The translations under genes and the position numbers were made by a program. Shown here one piece after another: positions 47,764 to 56,231 of a stretch of 61,881 nt of DNA; the first letter of the stretch is position 1, and each line of letters starts with the position of its first letter. Source of the DNA: Planctomycetota bacterium (lineage in GTDB: Bacteria > Planctomycetota > UBA8108 > UBA1146); assembly GCA_014240375.1 (NCBI GenBank), contig JAAZXB010000015.1, forward strand, positions 10,709-72,589, read 5' to 3'. The notes under the pieces are model-generated. The model did not search any database and had not been told where the DNA came from. It saw only the letters and a list, made by a program, of their open reading frames with translations.

Positions 47764-49776
47764 CTAACCCCTACGGTTGTAGCAACGGATCTCGAAGACC
47801 CTGATCTGCTCCGTTGCATGAGCGTTGAGGGCATGGAGGCGTAACGAGCGCATCTGGATCGCAGTGAAACGGTGCCTTCGGAGGCGCAGATAGTTTCCCT
47901 CGATATCGACCAGGACCTGTCGAGCGCCGGTGTCATCGACGAAGCTGATCTTGTAATCCTTGACCATCTCTGGCTGTGGGCCGCGGATGATATTTCTCGA
48001 TGCCCCATCCGATGCGGAAAGGGTCAGTTGTCGATGGAAACCGCTATCAAAGGTGATCTGGATCTCATCGATGAGAACTGGATCGTCCCAGGCCAACTCG
48101 ATCCATTGACCCCCATCGATCGCCTTGGCTCCCCAGCGATGATCCCATTGGGTCGGTACATCTCGGACTTTCCCGTCGATGATGTGGTGGGGTTCGGCTC
48201 CCTCGAGATGATCCGAAGCGGATACCGAAGCGATTCGTGCAAGGTCGTCCGGATCCTGGTTGGCCACCTTGCGAATCGACTGATCATCACGAAGTAGGCG
48301 TTGCTGAAGTTCACGGATGTGAGTTTTTCGTAGTTGCGCGGGTAAGACATCTTTTTCATTGCACAGTGCTGCAGCGGTACCGATCGCCTGTCCGGTACAG
48401 GCGCAAGTTGCCATCACTCGTGTCGAGGTGAATGCGACGTGTGAATTGGAGATGTTTCTGCCAGCCATCATCAAATTGTCGATATTCCGGCTGTAGAGGG
48501 ATTCGAAGGCGATGTTGTAGGGCTCCTGAATGGGGCGCGAGTAAAAGGGCGGCTGATCCCAGTCATCGAACCCTCCTGGCGGGTGTTCATCGAAGGGCCA
48601 GCCACCGATACTGACTCCGTCGTCTCTTTTCTTCCATCCCTCGGTGAGATCCTGCTGGGTCTGGATATGGGCACCGGTCATCCTGCGGGATTCTCTCTTT
48701 CCAGGAATCATTCCGACCCTTTGTAGTGCCCAGTGAGAGGAGTCGGGGCGCTCTCCGGAGTTCTTGATCCAGTCCCAGACACCCATCACGATTCTCAACA
48801 GTTCAAATCTCAATTCTTCATTGTCGTGGATGACATCGCGTTCACCGCCCAGTTCGATCCACCAGTATCCATACTCGTAGGAGCCGCGGGGAATCTTGCG
48901 AAACAAGAAATCGTTCTCACTCATCTTTCGAGACCATGGGGGAGCGATGAAGTCGATCGGTTGATCGTGTTTTGTCGCCGTGAACAGGATCGTCGAACCC
49001 TGTGAGTTCGCATCTCCTTTTTCCAGTGCGAGAGGCTCGTTGTAGAGAGCGCGTGGTTCCCGGCCAGTGCGAAATTCTGCTCCGGCCTCCAGCCCTAGAC
49101 GACAATCCCCGGTGCAGTCGCAGTAGGTTTTGGCCTGGATGCGGTAGATCGTTTCAGTCTTGTCGCATCGCGCCAGCACCTTGCGGATCGAGTCATCGCT
49201 TACTTCTGCGGAATAGATCGAGGTGTCCAGCTTCAAGGTAAGCAGCTCTTCACGCTGGCAAAGATCGTAGAGGGTCAGGTCAAACAGTTCGAAGGCTCGA
49301 TGGGGATTCCTCCGAGCGTCTTCCAGGCGGATCTCTTCGATCAGCCCTCCCTCGCGCCAGCCGGGGCGCTGACCATGAACATCCGCGCCGACGATGTGCA
49401 TTCCGATCTCGCTGGAAGCATTACCACCCAATCTCGAGCGATCTTGAACCAGCAATGTGCGGGAACCGTTGCGAGCCGCGGAGAGAGCTGCGCAGACTCC
49501 AGCCATGCCCCCCCCGGCGACCAGAACATCCACCTCCAGGTCGATGATGCGCATGTGCTTTTCCAAAGAGGTGAGGCGCTCTTTGCTCCCCGAGCCACCG
49601 TCAGGGGCAGGGGCAGGGTGCGGATCCGATTGCGGGAGAGGTTCAGCCGCTGAAATGAAACGACGGCCATCGACTGCAAGAGAAACCCCGGCGAGCAAGC
49701 CCACCTGTCCGAGAAAACTCCTTCGGTTTACCTCGGAAGAGTTCGAATCGGTGGGTTCGTTTGTAGAAGCCGTCAT
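47764..49776 (-). CDS. Tat-exported FAD-dependent oxidoreductase with discoidin-like C-terminal domain
   Basis: 670 residues. The N-terminus has a twin-arginine signal (VNRRSFLGQVGLLAGVSLAV). LEVDVLVAGGGMAGVCAALS is the FAD Rossmann motif, and AKTYCDCTGDCRLGLEAGAE plus NIDNLMMAGRNISNSHVAFT are typical of the FAD_oxidored (PF12831-type) family seen in planctomycetes. About 160 C-terminal residues (HHIIDGKVRDVPTQWDHRWG, GGQWIELAWDDPVLIDEIQI) resemble an F5/8-type C carbohydrate-binding fold. It likely oxidises a periplasmic substrate, perhaps carbohydrate-derived (inference). Its ATG overlaps the stop of the DUF1801 gene by 4 bp. Confidence 0.85.
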   Translation of the reverse strand: MTASTNEPTDSNSSEVNRRSFLGQVGLLAGVSLAVDGRRFISAAEPLPQSDPHPAPAPDGGSGSKERLTSLEKHMRIIDLEVDVLVAGGGMAGVCAALSAARNGSRTLLVQDRSRLGGNASSEIGMHIVGADVHGQRPGWREGGLIEEIRLEDARRNPHRAFELFDLTLYDLCQREELLTLKLDTSIYSAEVSDDSIRKVLARCDKTETIYRIQAKTYCDCTGDCRLGLEAGAEFRTGREPRALYNEPLALEKGDANSQGSTILFTATKHDQPIDFIAPPWSRKMSENDFLFRKIPRGSYEYGYWWIELGGERDVIHDNEELRFELLRIVMGVWDWIKNSGERPDSSHWALQRVGMIPGKRESRRMTGAHIQTQQDLTEGWKKRDDGVSIGGWPFDEHPPGGFDDWDQPPFYSRPIQEPYNIAFESLYSRNIDNLMMAGRNISNSHVAFTSTRVMATCACTGQAIGTAAALCNEKDVLPAQLRKTHIRELQQRLLRDDQSIRKVANQDPDDLARIASVSASDHLEGAEPHHIIDGKVRDVPTQWDHRWGAKAIDGGQWIELAWDDPVLIDEIQITFDSGFHRQLTLSASDGASRNIIRGPQPEMVKDYKISFVDDTGARQVLVDIEGNYLRLRRHRFTAIQMRSLRLHALNAHATEQIRVFEIRCYNRRG

Positions 49777-50249
49777 CTGCTCGTGGTCTTCTTCTTGGAA
49801 TTGCTGGCGGTTTTCTTGGTCGTCTTCTTTTTGGCCGTGCTCTTCGATGATTTATTGGCAGTTTTCTTACTGGCCTTCTTGCTCTGTTTTCTGGTGCTGA
49901 TCGCAGCATGGGTTGCTGCAACAAACTTCTTCAGCGGAACCGATGCGATGGCCTCGGCGATCAAGTCCGGTTCACACTTCTCCCAGCTGGCGATTCGGAG
50001 ACAACTCTTGCCGATGTCCAGCCGGGTACCACGCTTCTTCCATTCGGTGGAGAGGCGCTTGAAGACTTGAGGAAGCAGATAGATGCCGCACATGTAGACG
50101 CCGTAATGCCTTTTCTGGGATGCGATCGCAGCATACATCAGCGGCTCACCATTGTAGGTGTCGGGGTATACAGAAAGAGGGACCTCGTAACAGATGAATC
50201 CCCATCTCATCTGTTCCTTGTATCCTTTGGGGAGGTTTTTTCTGATCAA
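49773..50249 (-). CDS. DUF1801-like protein with lysine-rich tail; 5' end disturbed
   Basis: 158 residues from TTG 50249. The core MRWGFICYEVPLSVYPDTYN, YAAIASQKRHYGVYMCGIYL and LDIGKSCLRI matches DUF1801, a small alpha/beta family related to frataxin-like folds. The same frame continues upstream without a stop as KTPQEYIDSLPEDRRATIKK, the normal N-terminus of the family, but has no ATG, GTG or TTG there. A GTG with AGGAG (50336-50338) lies in another frame; adding one A in the A5 run at 50315-50319 would join them, so a frameshift or sequence error is likely. The C-terminal ~45 residues are Lys/Thr/Ser-rich, as in histone H1-like tails. Confidence 0.7.
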   Translation of the reverse strand: MIRKNLPKGYKEQMRWGFICYEVPLSVYPDTYNGEPLMYAAIASQKRHYGVYMCGIYLLPQVFKRLSTEWKKRGTRLDIGKSCLRIASWEKCEPDLIAEAIASVPLKKFVAATHAAISTRKQSKKASKKTANKSSKSTAKKKTTKKTASNSKKKTTSR

Positions 50250-50487
50250 GGCCCGAAGCTTCTTGATGGTGGCTCTACGATCCTCTGGCAGCGAATCGAT
50301 GTATTCCTGTGGTGTTTTTGCCTCGCTCTTGATGGCACCTCCTCTACAGATGCAGTCTTGCTCTGTAGGGGTCGGATTGTCATCGATCCCGTTGGGTTAT
50401 TCAATTAGTAGTTTCCTCGGTGTATGGTGCCGCAATGAGCGACGAAATTCATCGGCTTTCGGGCCTGCTCATGAAGGAAGGTGCACA

Positions 50488-50706
50488 TTGTCAAATTCCG
50501 AGTCTGATCCAGAATTCTGGATCTTGTTGCAAACCATTGCGGTCCTTGTGCTGGGAGCCTGGCTCATCGACACAGGCCTGGACTGGTCTTCGACTGTCAA
50601 CCTGAGCGTCATCAGCAGCGAAGGTGCAGTGGCTCAGGGGATGGCAAGAACCCTGGTTCTGCTTGTGGGGATCGTGGTCCTCCTCCTGAGGATCCGGAGA
50701 TCTTGA
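50488..50706 (+). CDS. Small two-segment membrane protein
   Basis: 72 residues from TTG 50488, which has AAGGAAGG seven bases upstream. Two hydrophobic segments are visible (WILLQTIAVLVLGAWLIDTG and MARTLVLLVGIVVLLLRI) joined by a short polar loop. No family is recognised. A longer frame from 50194 is antisense to the DUF1801 gene and lacks a better start. A 13-bp repeat array follows its stop. Confidence 0.5.
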   Translation: MSNSESDPEFWILLQTIAVLVLGAWLIDTGLDWSSTVNLSVISSEGAVAQGMARTLVLLVGIVVLLLRIRRS

Positions 50707-50721
50707 ACCGAGTGAGTTAAT

Positions 50722-50773
50722 CTGCACTATAAATCTGTACTGTAAATTTGTACTGTAAATTTGTACTGTAAAT
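50722..50773. repeat. 13-bp tandem repeat
   Basis: Four units of about CTGTACTGTAAAT lie head to tail: CTGCACTATAAAT, CTGTACTGTAAAT, TTGTACTGTAAAT and TTGTACTGTAAAT. They are AT-rich and stand between the small membrane protein and the lipoprotein gene at 50962. The units also form a mild hairpin-poor, promoter-like TGTAAAT series, but no function is clear. Confidence 0.85.
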
Positions 50774-50961
50774 CTACACGGCAATTCTCGGCAACCGGGT
50801 CGCCCACTCTCTTCAACAGGAGAGAGCTACGGGAGCTGGCCCATTCATTTCTAGGCCGACACCTCTTGAAACTGGTGTGATGACTGGCTCTGGATTTCTT
50901 TGTCATCTTGCGGGAGAACTACTCCAGGGTGGACGATCTACCCCCCGACTTTGAGGATCGC

Positions 50962-51984
50962 ATGATCAGATTCATCGATGGTTACAGTTGGTGGTGGTTA
51001 CGCCTCGCGCTACTGATTCCATTCCTGTGGATCGGTTGTCGCGGTGGCTCTCTCGGCAACGACTATCCCGGTTTCAAAGATGTACAACAGAAGCTGCTCA
51101 AAGGTGTGTTCACGCCTCAGGACGATCCGCCCGAGTACATCTTGCTCGATGGCTATCCGGTGGAGTACCAGGAGGCGATCGGCTCCGGCATCGATGTCGC
51201 AAGGAAATTTCTGGGTAACCATGGCCCGGTTCGAGTTTATATCCTCGGCAAATCTCGAGGCGAGGTGGGGACCAAGGATTCACGTGCAGCATTTGTCGAG
51301 CAGTATTGTGACCCTAGAATAAAATCGGGCGTCGAAGGGTTTGATGAAGATTGTCTCGCGGGACCGGGACAACGATTGATCGATGCGGCGATCCGGGGAG
51401 ATCAAGAAGCATATCTGTCCATCGTTGTCTTTACCGACCCTCCCTATGCCGAGCTTGTTTTCATCAATTCTCACGAGTGGGGCGAGCAGGATATGCCGTT
51501 GCGTGGGATTCATGAGTACACCCATGTTTTTCAGCACCAGTACCCCAGCGCGCCCGGTTGGCTCACCGAAGGGGGTGCAGTCTTCTTCGAGGCGTGGTTG
51601 GGTGATCAGAATCAATGGGTCGATTTTCGCCGGGCGATGCAACGTTCAATGGAAAATGCACTGGCAGCGATCGCCGATGAGAAAGGTCTTTGCGACATGG
51701 AGTACCTTCACGACCTGCCCGATCCCATGAAGGCCTATCATCGAAATATCGCTTATGACATGGGAGCCTGGGCGGTCGCTTTCATCATCGCCAATTCAAC
51801 AGATCAGAGCATCTCGGGGTTCAGGGATCGATTTTATCCCAGCATGCGCAAGGATGGATGGAAAGAGGCGGTGAGCCGCTTCACCGGGTCGAGAGATCTG
51901 GCTCACTTTTATTCTCGCTTCGATGAATTTCTCCAGCAATCATCTGATCAGCAGATGAAACTACTCGACGCCATTCAGCCGTAA
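50962..51984 (+). CDS. Lipoprotein with putative gluzincin metallopeptidase domain
   Basis: 340 residues from ATG 50962 (ribosome site GAGG six bases upstream); a TTG at 50908 is a longer option. The signal peptide ends in LLIPFLWIGC, a lipobox. The motif GIHEYTHVFQHQYPSAPGWL then TEGGAVFFEAWL has HEYTH plus a downstream Glu 20 residues later, the arrangement of gluzincin zinc peptidases (HExxH...E). The first ~170 residues have no clear family. It may be a periplasmic peptidase anchored in the membrane, but catalysis is not proven and many related domains are structural. Confidence 0.75.
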   Translation: MIRFIDGYSWWWLRLALLIPFLWIGCRGGSLGNDYPGFKDVQQKLLKGVFTPQDDPPEYILLDGYPVEYQEAIGSGIDVARKFLGNHGPVRVYILGKSRGEVGTKDSRAAFVEQYCDPRIKSGVEGFDEDCLAGPGQRLIDAAIRGDQEAYLSIVVFTDPPYAELVFINSHEWGEQDMPLRGIHEYTHVFQHQYPSAPGWLTEGGAVFFEAWLGDQNQWVDFRRAMQRSMENALAAIADEKGLCDMEYLHDLPDPMKAYHRNIAYDMGAWAVAFIIANSTDQSISGFRDRFYPSMRKDGWKEAVSRFTGSRDLAHFYSRFDEFLQQSSDQQMKLLDAIQP

Positions 51985-52075
51985 TTCTAATAGCAGTGAG
52001 CCTATCAGCGATGAATCGCACCGGTGAAACCGACAGCAGTTCGGTTTGGTTGCGATCACCTGTTCGGAGAAGCGC

Positions 52076-52654
52076 ATGATCACGGAATACGCATTAGCCA
52101 TCGCGGCTTCCTATCTTCTCGGTGGAGTCTGTACCGGCTATTACCTGGTTCGAGTTTTGCGTGGAACCGACATTCGTGACCAGGGAAGCGGCGGAGTGGG
52201 TGCCAGAAATGTCGGCCGAGTTCTCGGCAGGGTTGGTTTTTACGCCACCTTGATCGGCGATGCCTTGAAGGGAGCGATGCCGATTCTGGCGATTCGCTAC
52301 ATCGAGTTTCCTCAGGAGATGAGTTCCTGTCTCCTTGTCGCCGTGGTGGTCGGAAATGTCTGGCCATTGCTGCTGCAATTTCGAGGTGGCCGTGGAATAG
52401 CCACGGCTTTCGGTGGATACTTGGCGATCGACTGGATCCTGGGACTGACCCTGGTGGGCACCGCGATCCTGTTGCTGAGTTTTCGCCGAGGGGTCGTATT
52501 GAGCGGCATGGCAGCGTTCATGTTGCTTCCGCTGGTCGCTGCTGGAATCCAGTCCCCCCCAGATGTTATTGTTGCTCTGGTATCTGTTGCAGCGGTTGTT
52601 GTGGTAGCGCATCGCAATCATCTTCGTGGCGTTTCGCCTCATGAAGGAAATTAA
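52076..52654 (+). CDS. Divergent PlsY-like glycerol-3-phosphate acyltransferase
   Basis: 192 residues from ATG 52076 (GGAGAAG upstream), with several membrane segments. The PlsY layout is present: SYLLGGVCTGYYLVRVLRG, IRDQGSGGVGARNVGRVLG, LIGDALKGAMPILAIRY and GNVWPLLLQFRGGRGIATAF. PlsY transfers acyl groups from acyl-phosphate to glycerol-3-phosphate. Here the motifs are altered: the usual S-I-P is GVC, GSGNxGATN is GSGGVGARN, and the conserved His of GHxxP is Asn (GNVWP). It may have lost or changed its acyl-donor specificity. Its stop abuts the TTG of the GNAT-aminotransferase gene, so they are co-translated. Confidence 0.8.
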   Translation: MITEYALAIAASYLLGGVCTGYYLVRVLRGTDIRDQGSGGVGARNVGRVLGRVGFYATLIGDALKGAMPILAIRYIEFPQEMSSCLLVAVVVGNVWPLLLQFRGGRGIATAFGGYLAIDWILGLTLVGTAILLLSFRRGVVLSGMAAFMLLPLVAAGIQSPPDVIVALVSVAAVVVVAHRNHLRGVSPHEGN

Positions 52655-54295
52655 TTGAGCTTGCTTGATGGATTCATCTACAAGATTGCTGAGCTGCCCT
52701 GGGAAATCGAGGCGGTCCACGCTCTGAATTATATTACCTTCGTCGAGGAAATTCCTCAGCATGAACCCAACGCACAAAAAACCTTGACCGATAAATTCCA
52801 CGAACAAAATACTTACATCATCTGCGTCAATGAGGCGCAACAGATACTTGCGGGAATGATCGCTTTCCGCGACCAGCGCCCTTTTTCGCTCGACGAAAAA
52901 CTCAAGGACCTGGATTCTTATCTGCCTCAAGATCGATCTCTTTGTGAGATTCGCCTGTTATCAGTGGCGGATGAGTATCGTTACACGAGAGTTGCCCAGG
53001 GGCTCATCGCGCAACTGGTCCAGCATTCCACCGATTGTGGATACGACATGGCGGTGATTTCTGGGACCGTTCGCCAGATCAAACTCTACAAGTTTCTCGG
53101 TTTTGTCCCCTTTGGTCCGGTGGTGGGGTCGGGGGATGCGAAATATCAGCCGATGTATCTCACGGTAGAGGCCTATACAGATCTCAAGAATCGGTCCAGT
53201 TCTTTCAGCAGGGGGTCTGAAGAGCTGACCAACGACGATCGGCTGGCCTTCAATTTCTTACCTGGCCCGGTGGAGTTCTCGCAGCATGTTCTGGACGCCT
53301 ATACCGAGCCATCTTGTTCACACAGGGGTCCTGAGTTTGCGAGAGACTTCCAGGAGACTTGCCGATGGCTTTGCCAGATGTCGAACGCCGCCAGAGTCCA
53401 ACTACTGATGGGTCCGGGCACCATGGCCAACGATGCAATTGCTGCACAACTGGGACTGCTCGATCAAACCGGATTGATCCTGATCAGCGGTGAGTTTGGT
53501 CGTCGTCTGGTGAGCCACGCCAATGGAGCTCGCCTTTCCTTCGAGACTATTGAAATTCCCGAAGGAAAGGCGTTCGAACGCAAGGATCTGCAACAGGCAC
53601 TGGATCGATTTCCGGATGTGAGTTGGGTGTGGGGAGCGCATTGTGAAACATCGACAGGCGTACTGAATGATATCTCCGTCTATCAAGAAGTGTGTCGGGA
53701 CAGAGGAGTCCTTCTCTGCCTTGATTGCATCAGTTCCCTGGGAACTGTTCCGGTGAACCTGGAGGGTGTGTATCTTGCTTCAGGAACCAGCGGCAAGGGA
53801 ATGGCATCGATCGCCGGTGTGGCGATGGTGTTCCATCATCATGACCTGGTGCCTGCTCCCGAGCGAATCCCTTGCGCACTGGATCTGGGTCTTTATCAAC
53901 AGAGCCAGGGAATCCCATTCACCATCCAATCCAATCTTGTCCACGCTCTGCTCGCGGCATTGAGATTGCATGAATGGGACAGCAGGTTTGAAGATGTTCG
54001 TCGTTGGTCCCGGAGCATTCGGCAGCAACTTCAGGAAATTGATGTTCCGACATTGGCTGCAGATTCGTGCGCAATGCCTTCAGTGGTGACCCTCGCGCTA
54101 CCGATGAGTCATGATTCTGAAGAGATTGGCGATCGATTGAAGGACCGTGGCGTATTGGTCAGCTATCAGAGCGGATATCTACTGGAACGAAACTGGATTC
54201 AGGCCTGTCGACTGGGAGCCGAGAGCAAGCCGCCAGAAAAACTGGTTCGTTTGCTGAAGAAGATGATCCAGCCGTCTCTGAGTCTCGAGCAGTAG
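52655..54295 (+). CDS. GNAT-like domain fused to class V aminotransferase
   Basis: 546 residues; the TTG start follows directly on the PlsY-like stop. Residues 1-175 form a GNAT-like acyltransferase (VHALNYITFVEEIPQHEPNA, CEIRLLSVADEYRYTRVAQG, YKFLGFVPFGPVVGSG), in which CEIRLLSV matches the central strand that binds acyl-CoA. Residues 195-540 are a class V aminotransferase: LPGPVEFSQHVLDA at the start, LLMGPGTMANDAIAAQLG, the PLP-ring Asp D357 in LCLDCISSLG and the PLP Lys K381 in ASGTSGKGMASIAG. Such a fusion could make an N-acylated amino compound. Substrates are not known; coupling to the PlsY-like gene hints at a lipid role (inference). Confidence 0.82.
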   Translation: MSLLDGFIYKIAELPWEIEAVHALNYITFVEEIPQHEPNAQKTLTDKFHEQNTYIICVNEAQQILAGMIAFRDQRPFSLDEKLKDLDSYLPQDRSLCEIRLLSVADEYRYTRVAQGLIAQLVQHSTDCGYDMAVISGTVRQIKLYKFLGFVPFGPVVGSGDAKYQPMYLTVEAYTDLKNRSSSFSRGSEELTNDDRLAFNFLPGPVEFSQHVLDAYTEPSCSHRGPEFARDFQETCRWLCQMSNAARVQLLMGPGTMANDAIAAQLGLLDQTGLILISGEFGRRLVSHANGARLSFETIEIPEGKAFERKDLQQALDRFPDVSWVWGAHCETSTGVLNDISVYQEVCRDRGVLLCLDCISSLGTVPVNLEGVYLASGTSGKGMASIAGVAMVFHHHDLVPAPERIPCALDLGLYQQSQGIPFTIQSNLVHALLAALRLHEWDSRFEDVRRWSRSIRQQLQEIDVPTLAADSCAMPSVVTLALPMSHDSEEIGDRLKDRGVLVSYQSGYLLERNWIQACRLGAESKPPEKLVRLLKKMIQPSLSLEQ

Positions 54296-54343
54296 CGGAA
54301 GAATCGACACTGTAGTTTGAAGACGATGCGAGCTTCTGGAGCG

Positions 54344-54382
54344 CTGGAGAATTCACCTGGAGAATTCACCTGGAGAATTCAA
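54344..54382. repeat. 13-bp tandem repeat, three copies
   Basis: CTGGAGAATTCAC occurs at 54344-54356 and 54357-54369, with CTGGAGAATTCAA at 54370-54382. It lies in the 250-base gap between the GNAT-aminotransferase gene and the FG-GAP lipoprotein gene, where no other feature is visible. Confidence 0.85.
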
Positions 54383-54545
54383 TCGAGTCGCCGCATCCCT
54401 TGGGCCTCCTTTTGTTCTCGCTTCCACCAACATTCCGGTCAATTATCAACCCATCATCCGAGAGGCAGATACTTCGGCGGCTCCGTGGTTCTGCCGACTG
54501 AATCCACCAGAGATCGGTCTGGCCAGAGTAGAATGGACCGAGCCG

Positions 54546-56231
54546 ATGAGGAGTGGGTTTCGGTCACTGGGTGCAGCCACGATTCTCCTGGCGTGTAGTT
54601 GCTCATCCGGCTGCACCAAGGACGAGCCACCTTCTGTTCACACCACCCACCAGTTCCGATTCATCGATGTCTCTGATCAACAAGGTCTGCCACCCCAAAT
54701 CCTCATTCAAGATCGAGTAGACCGCTTCATGCCCGAAAGCATGACTGGTGGAGTGGTGATCTTTGATTGCGATGGTGACGGAGATCTCGATCTATATCTC
54801 TTGTGCCATGGTCCTACCGCCGATCGAAATGTGAGCGATCGATCAGCGCGCAATCGCCTCTATCGTCAGGAGCAGCCGTGGAGGTTTGTCGATATCACCG
54901 ATTTGAGCGGTGCCGATGATTCTGGCTATGCAATGGGGGCAGCAGCAGGAGACATCGATAACGATGGCGACCTGGATCTTTACATCTCTAACCTGGGACC
55001 GGACAGATTACTGGAAAACGATGGATCCGGTGTGTTCACCGATATCAGTGAGGCATCGGGAATCGAGGTGGATGGCTGGAGCAGTTCGGTTCTTTTTGCA
55101 GATGTAGACGGCGATAACAACCTCGACATCTATGTCACTCGTTATCTGGAACTGGACGAAACGATACGCGTCACCAATCATGGTGGTCTACCGGAGTATC
55201 CCGCACCGGGCCAGTTCAAGGGAGCGCAGGATCAGTTGCTGAGAAATAATGGCGACGGCTCTTTCGTTTCGATCACCATCGAGGCCGGATTGGATCGGCC
55301 ATCGAGAGGGCTGGGGGTGATTGCTGGCGATCTCGATGGAGATGGTGTGCTGGATCTGTACGTGGCCAATGATGGAGAGCCGAACCAGGCCTGGCTCGGC
55401 GATGGCTCGGCGGGTTTTCATGATGCTGCGATGGAGATGGGGTTGGCCATCAACATCTTTGGACAGCCTGAGGCGGGAATGGGGATCGCCCACGGAGATG
55501 TCGATGGAGATGGGCTGTTAGATTTGATCGTGACGCACCTGATCAGTGAATCGGACACCCTCTATCAAAATCTAGGGCAAGGTCACTTCAAGGATGTCAC
55601 GGGTGCTCGAGGTCTGGCTCATCCGACCATCGATTTCACTGGATTCGGCACGTTGCTTTTTGATGGGGATAACGATGGAGATCTCGATCTGGTCACATCT
55701 CATGGACGAGTTCTTCGTGGAATCACTCATTCGATGGCGGCAGGGTCTCGCCACTGGAAACCGTATGCAGAGGAGGATCACCTCTTCCTCAACGATGGGC
55801 AGGGACGCTTTCGCATCGACGGAAAGAGCGGTTTTGCGACCCGGATCGGCGTCAGCCGGGGTCTTGCTGGCGGCGATCTCGACAACGATGGAGATATCGA
55901 TCTGGTCATCACGGAAGCGGACGGATCGTTGCGTTGGTGGAAGAATCAGAGCGAACCATCGAGCTGGTGGTTGTTGAACGTGATCGATCCCTCGAGCAAT
56001 AGAACCGATCTGGGTGCGGTGGTCGAGTTTCATGATGGCCACAAATTGCAGAGAAGAAGAGTCGGAGGAGGAGGCAGTTATCTCTCTGGGAGCGACCAGA
56101 GGATTCATCTGGCCACGCGAAAGGAAGGTGAGCGTTCATTGAAGGTGCGTTGGAGTGATGGAACCAGTGAAAGCTTTCAGGTTCCTCCTCATCGAACGAT
56201 TTCTACCCTCCGGAAGGGGGAGGGAGAATGA
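54546..56231 (+). CDS. FG-GAP/VCBS repeat lipoprotein with ASPIC/UnbV domain
   Basis: 561 residues. The signal peptide ends in LACSCSSGC, with several possible lipidated cysteines. Multiple FG-GAP/VCBS repeats follow with calcium-binding DxDxDG loops: DCDGDGDLDLYLL, DIDNDGDLDLYIS, DVDGDNNLDIYV, DLDGDGVLDLYVA, DVDGDGLLDLIV, DGDNDGDLDLVT and DLDNDGDIDLVIT. The C-terminal ~80 residues have the ASPIC/UnbV motif VGGGGSYLSGSDQRIHLATR then KVRWSDGTSESF. Such proteins are common in marine planctomycetes and verrucomicrobia; their role is unknown, probably as extracellular or periplasmic binding propellers. The stop overlaps the TPR gene by 4 bp. Confidence 0.9.
   Translation: MRSGFRSLGAATILLACSCSSGCTKDEPPSVHTTHQFRFIDVSDQQGLPPQILIQDRVDRFMPESMTGGVVIFDCDGDGDLDLYLLCHGPTADRNVSDRSARNRLYRQEQPWRFVDITDLSGADDSGYAMGAAAGDIDNDGDLDLYISNLGPDRLLENDGSGVFTDISEASGIEVDGWSSSVLFADVDGDNNLDIYVTRYLELDETIRVTNHGGLPEYPAPGQFKGAQDQLLRNNGDGSFVSITIEAGLDRPSRGLGVIAGDLDGDGVLDLYVANDGEPNQAWLGDGSAGFHDAAMEMGLAINIFGQPEAGMGIAHGDVDGDGLLDLIVTHLISESDTLYQNLGQGHFKDVTGARGLAHPTIDFTGFGTLLFDGDNDGDLDLVTSHGRVLRGITHSMAAGSRHWKPYAEEDHLFLNDGQGRFRIDGKSGFATRIGVSRGLAGGDLDNDGDIDLVITEADGSLRWWKNQSEPSSWWLLNVIDPSSNRTDLGAVVEFHDGHKLQRRRVGGGGSYLSGSDQRIHLATRKEGERSLKVRWSDGTSESFQVPPHRTISTLRKGEGE

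Noticed and set aside
50491..50784. Minus-strand 97-codon frame through the 13-bp repeats
   Set aside because: Repetitive low-complexity peptide, antisense to the small membrane protein.
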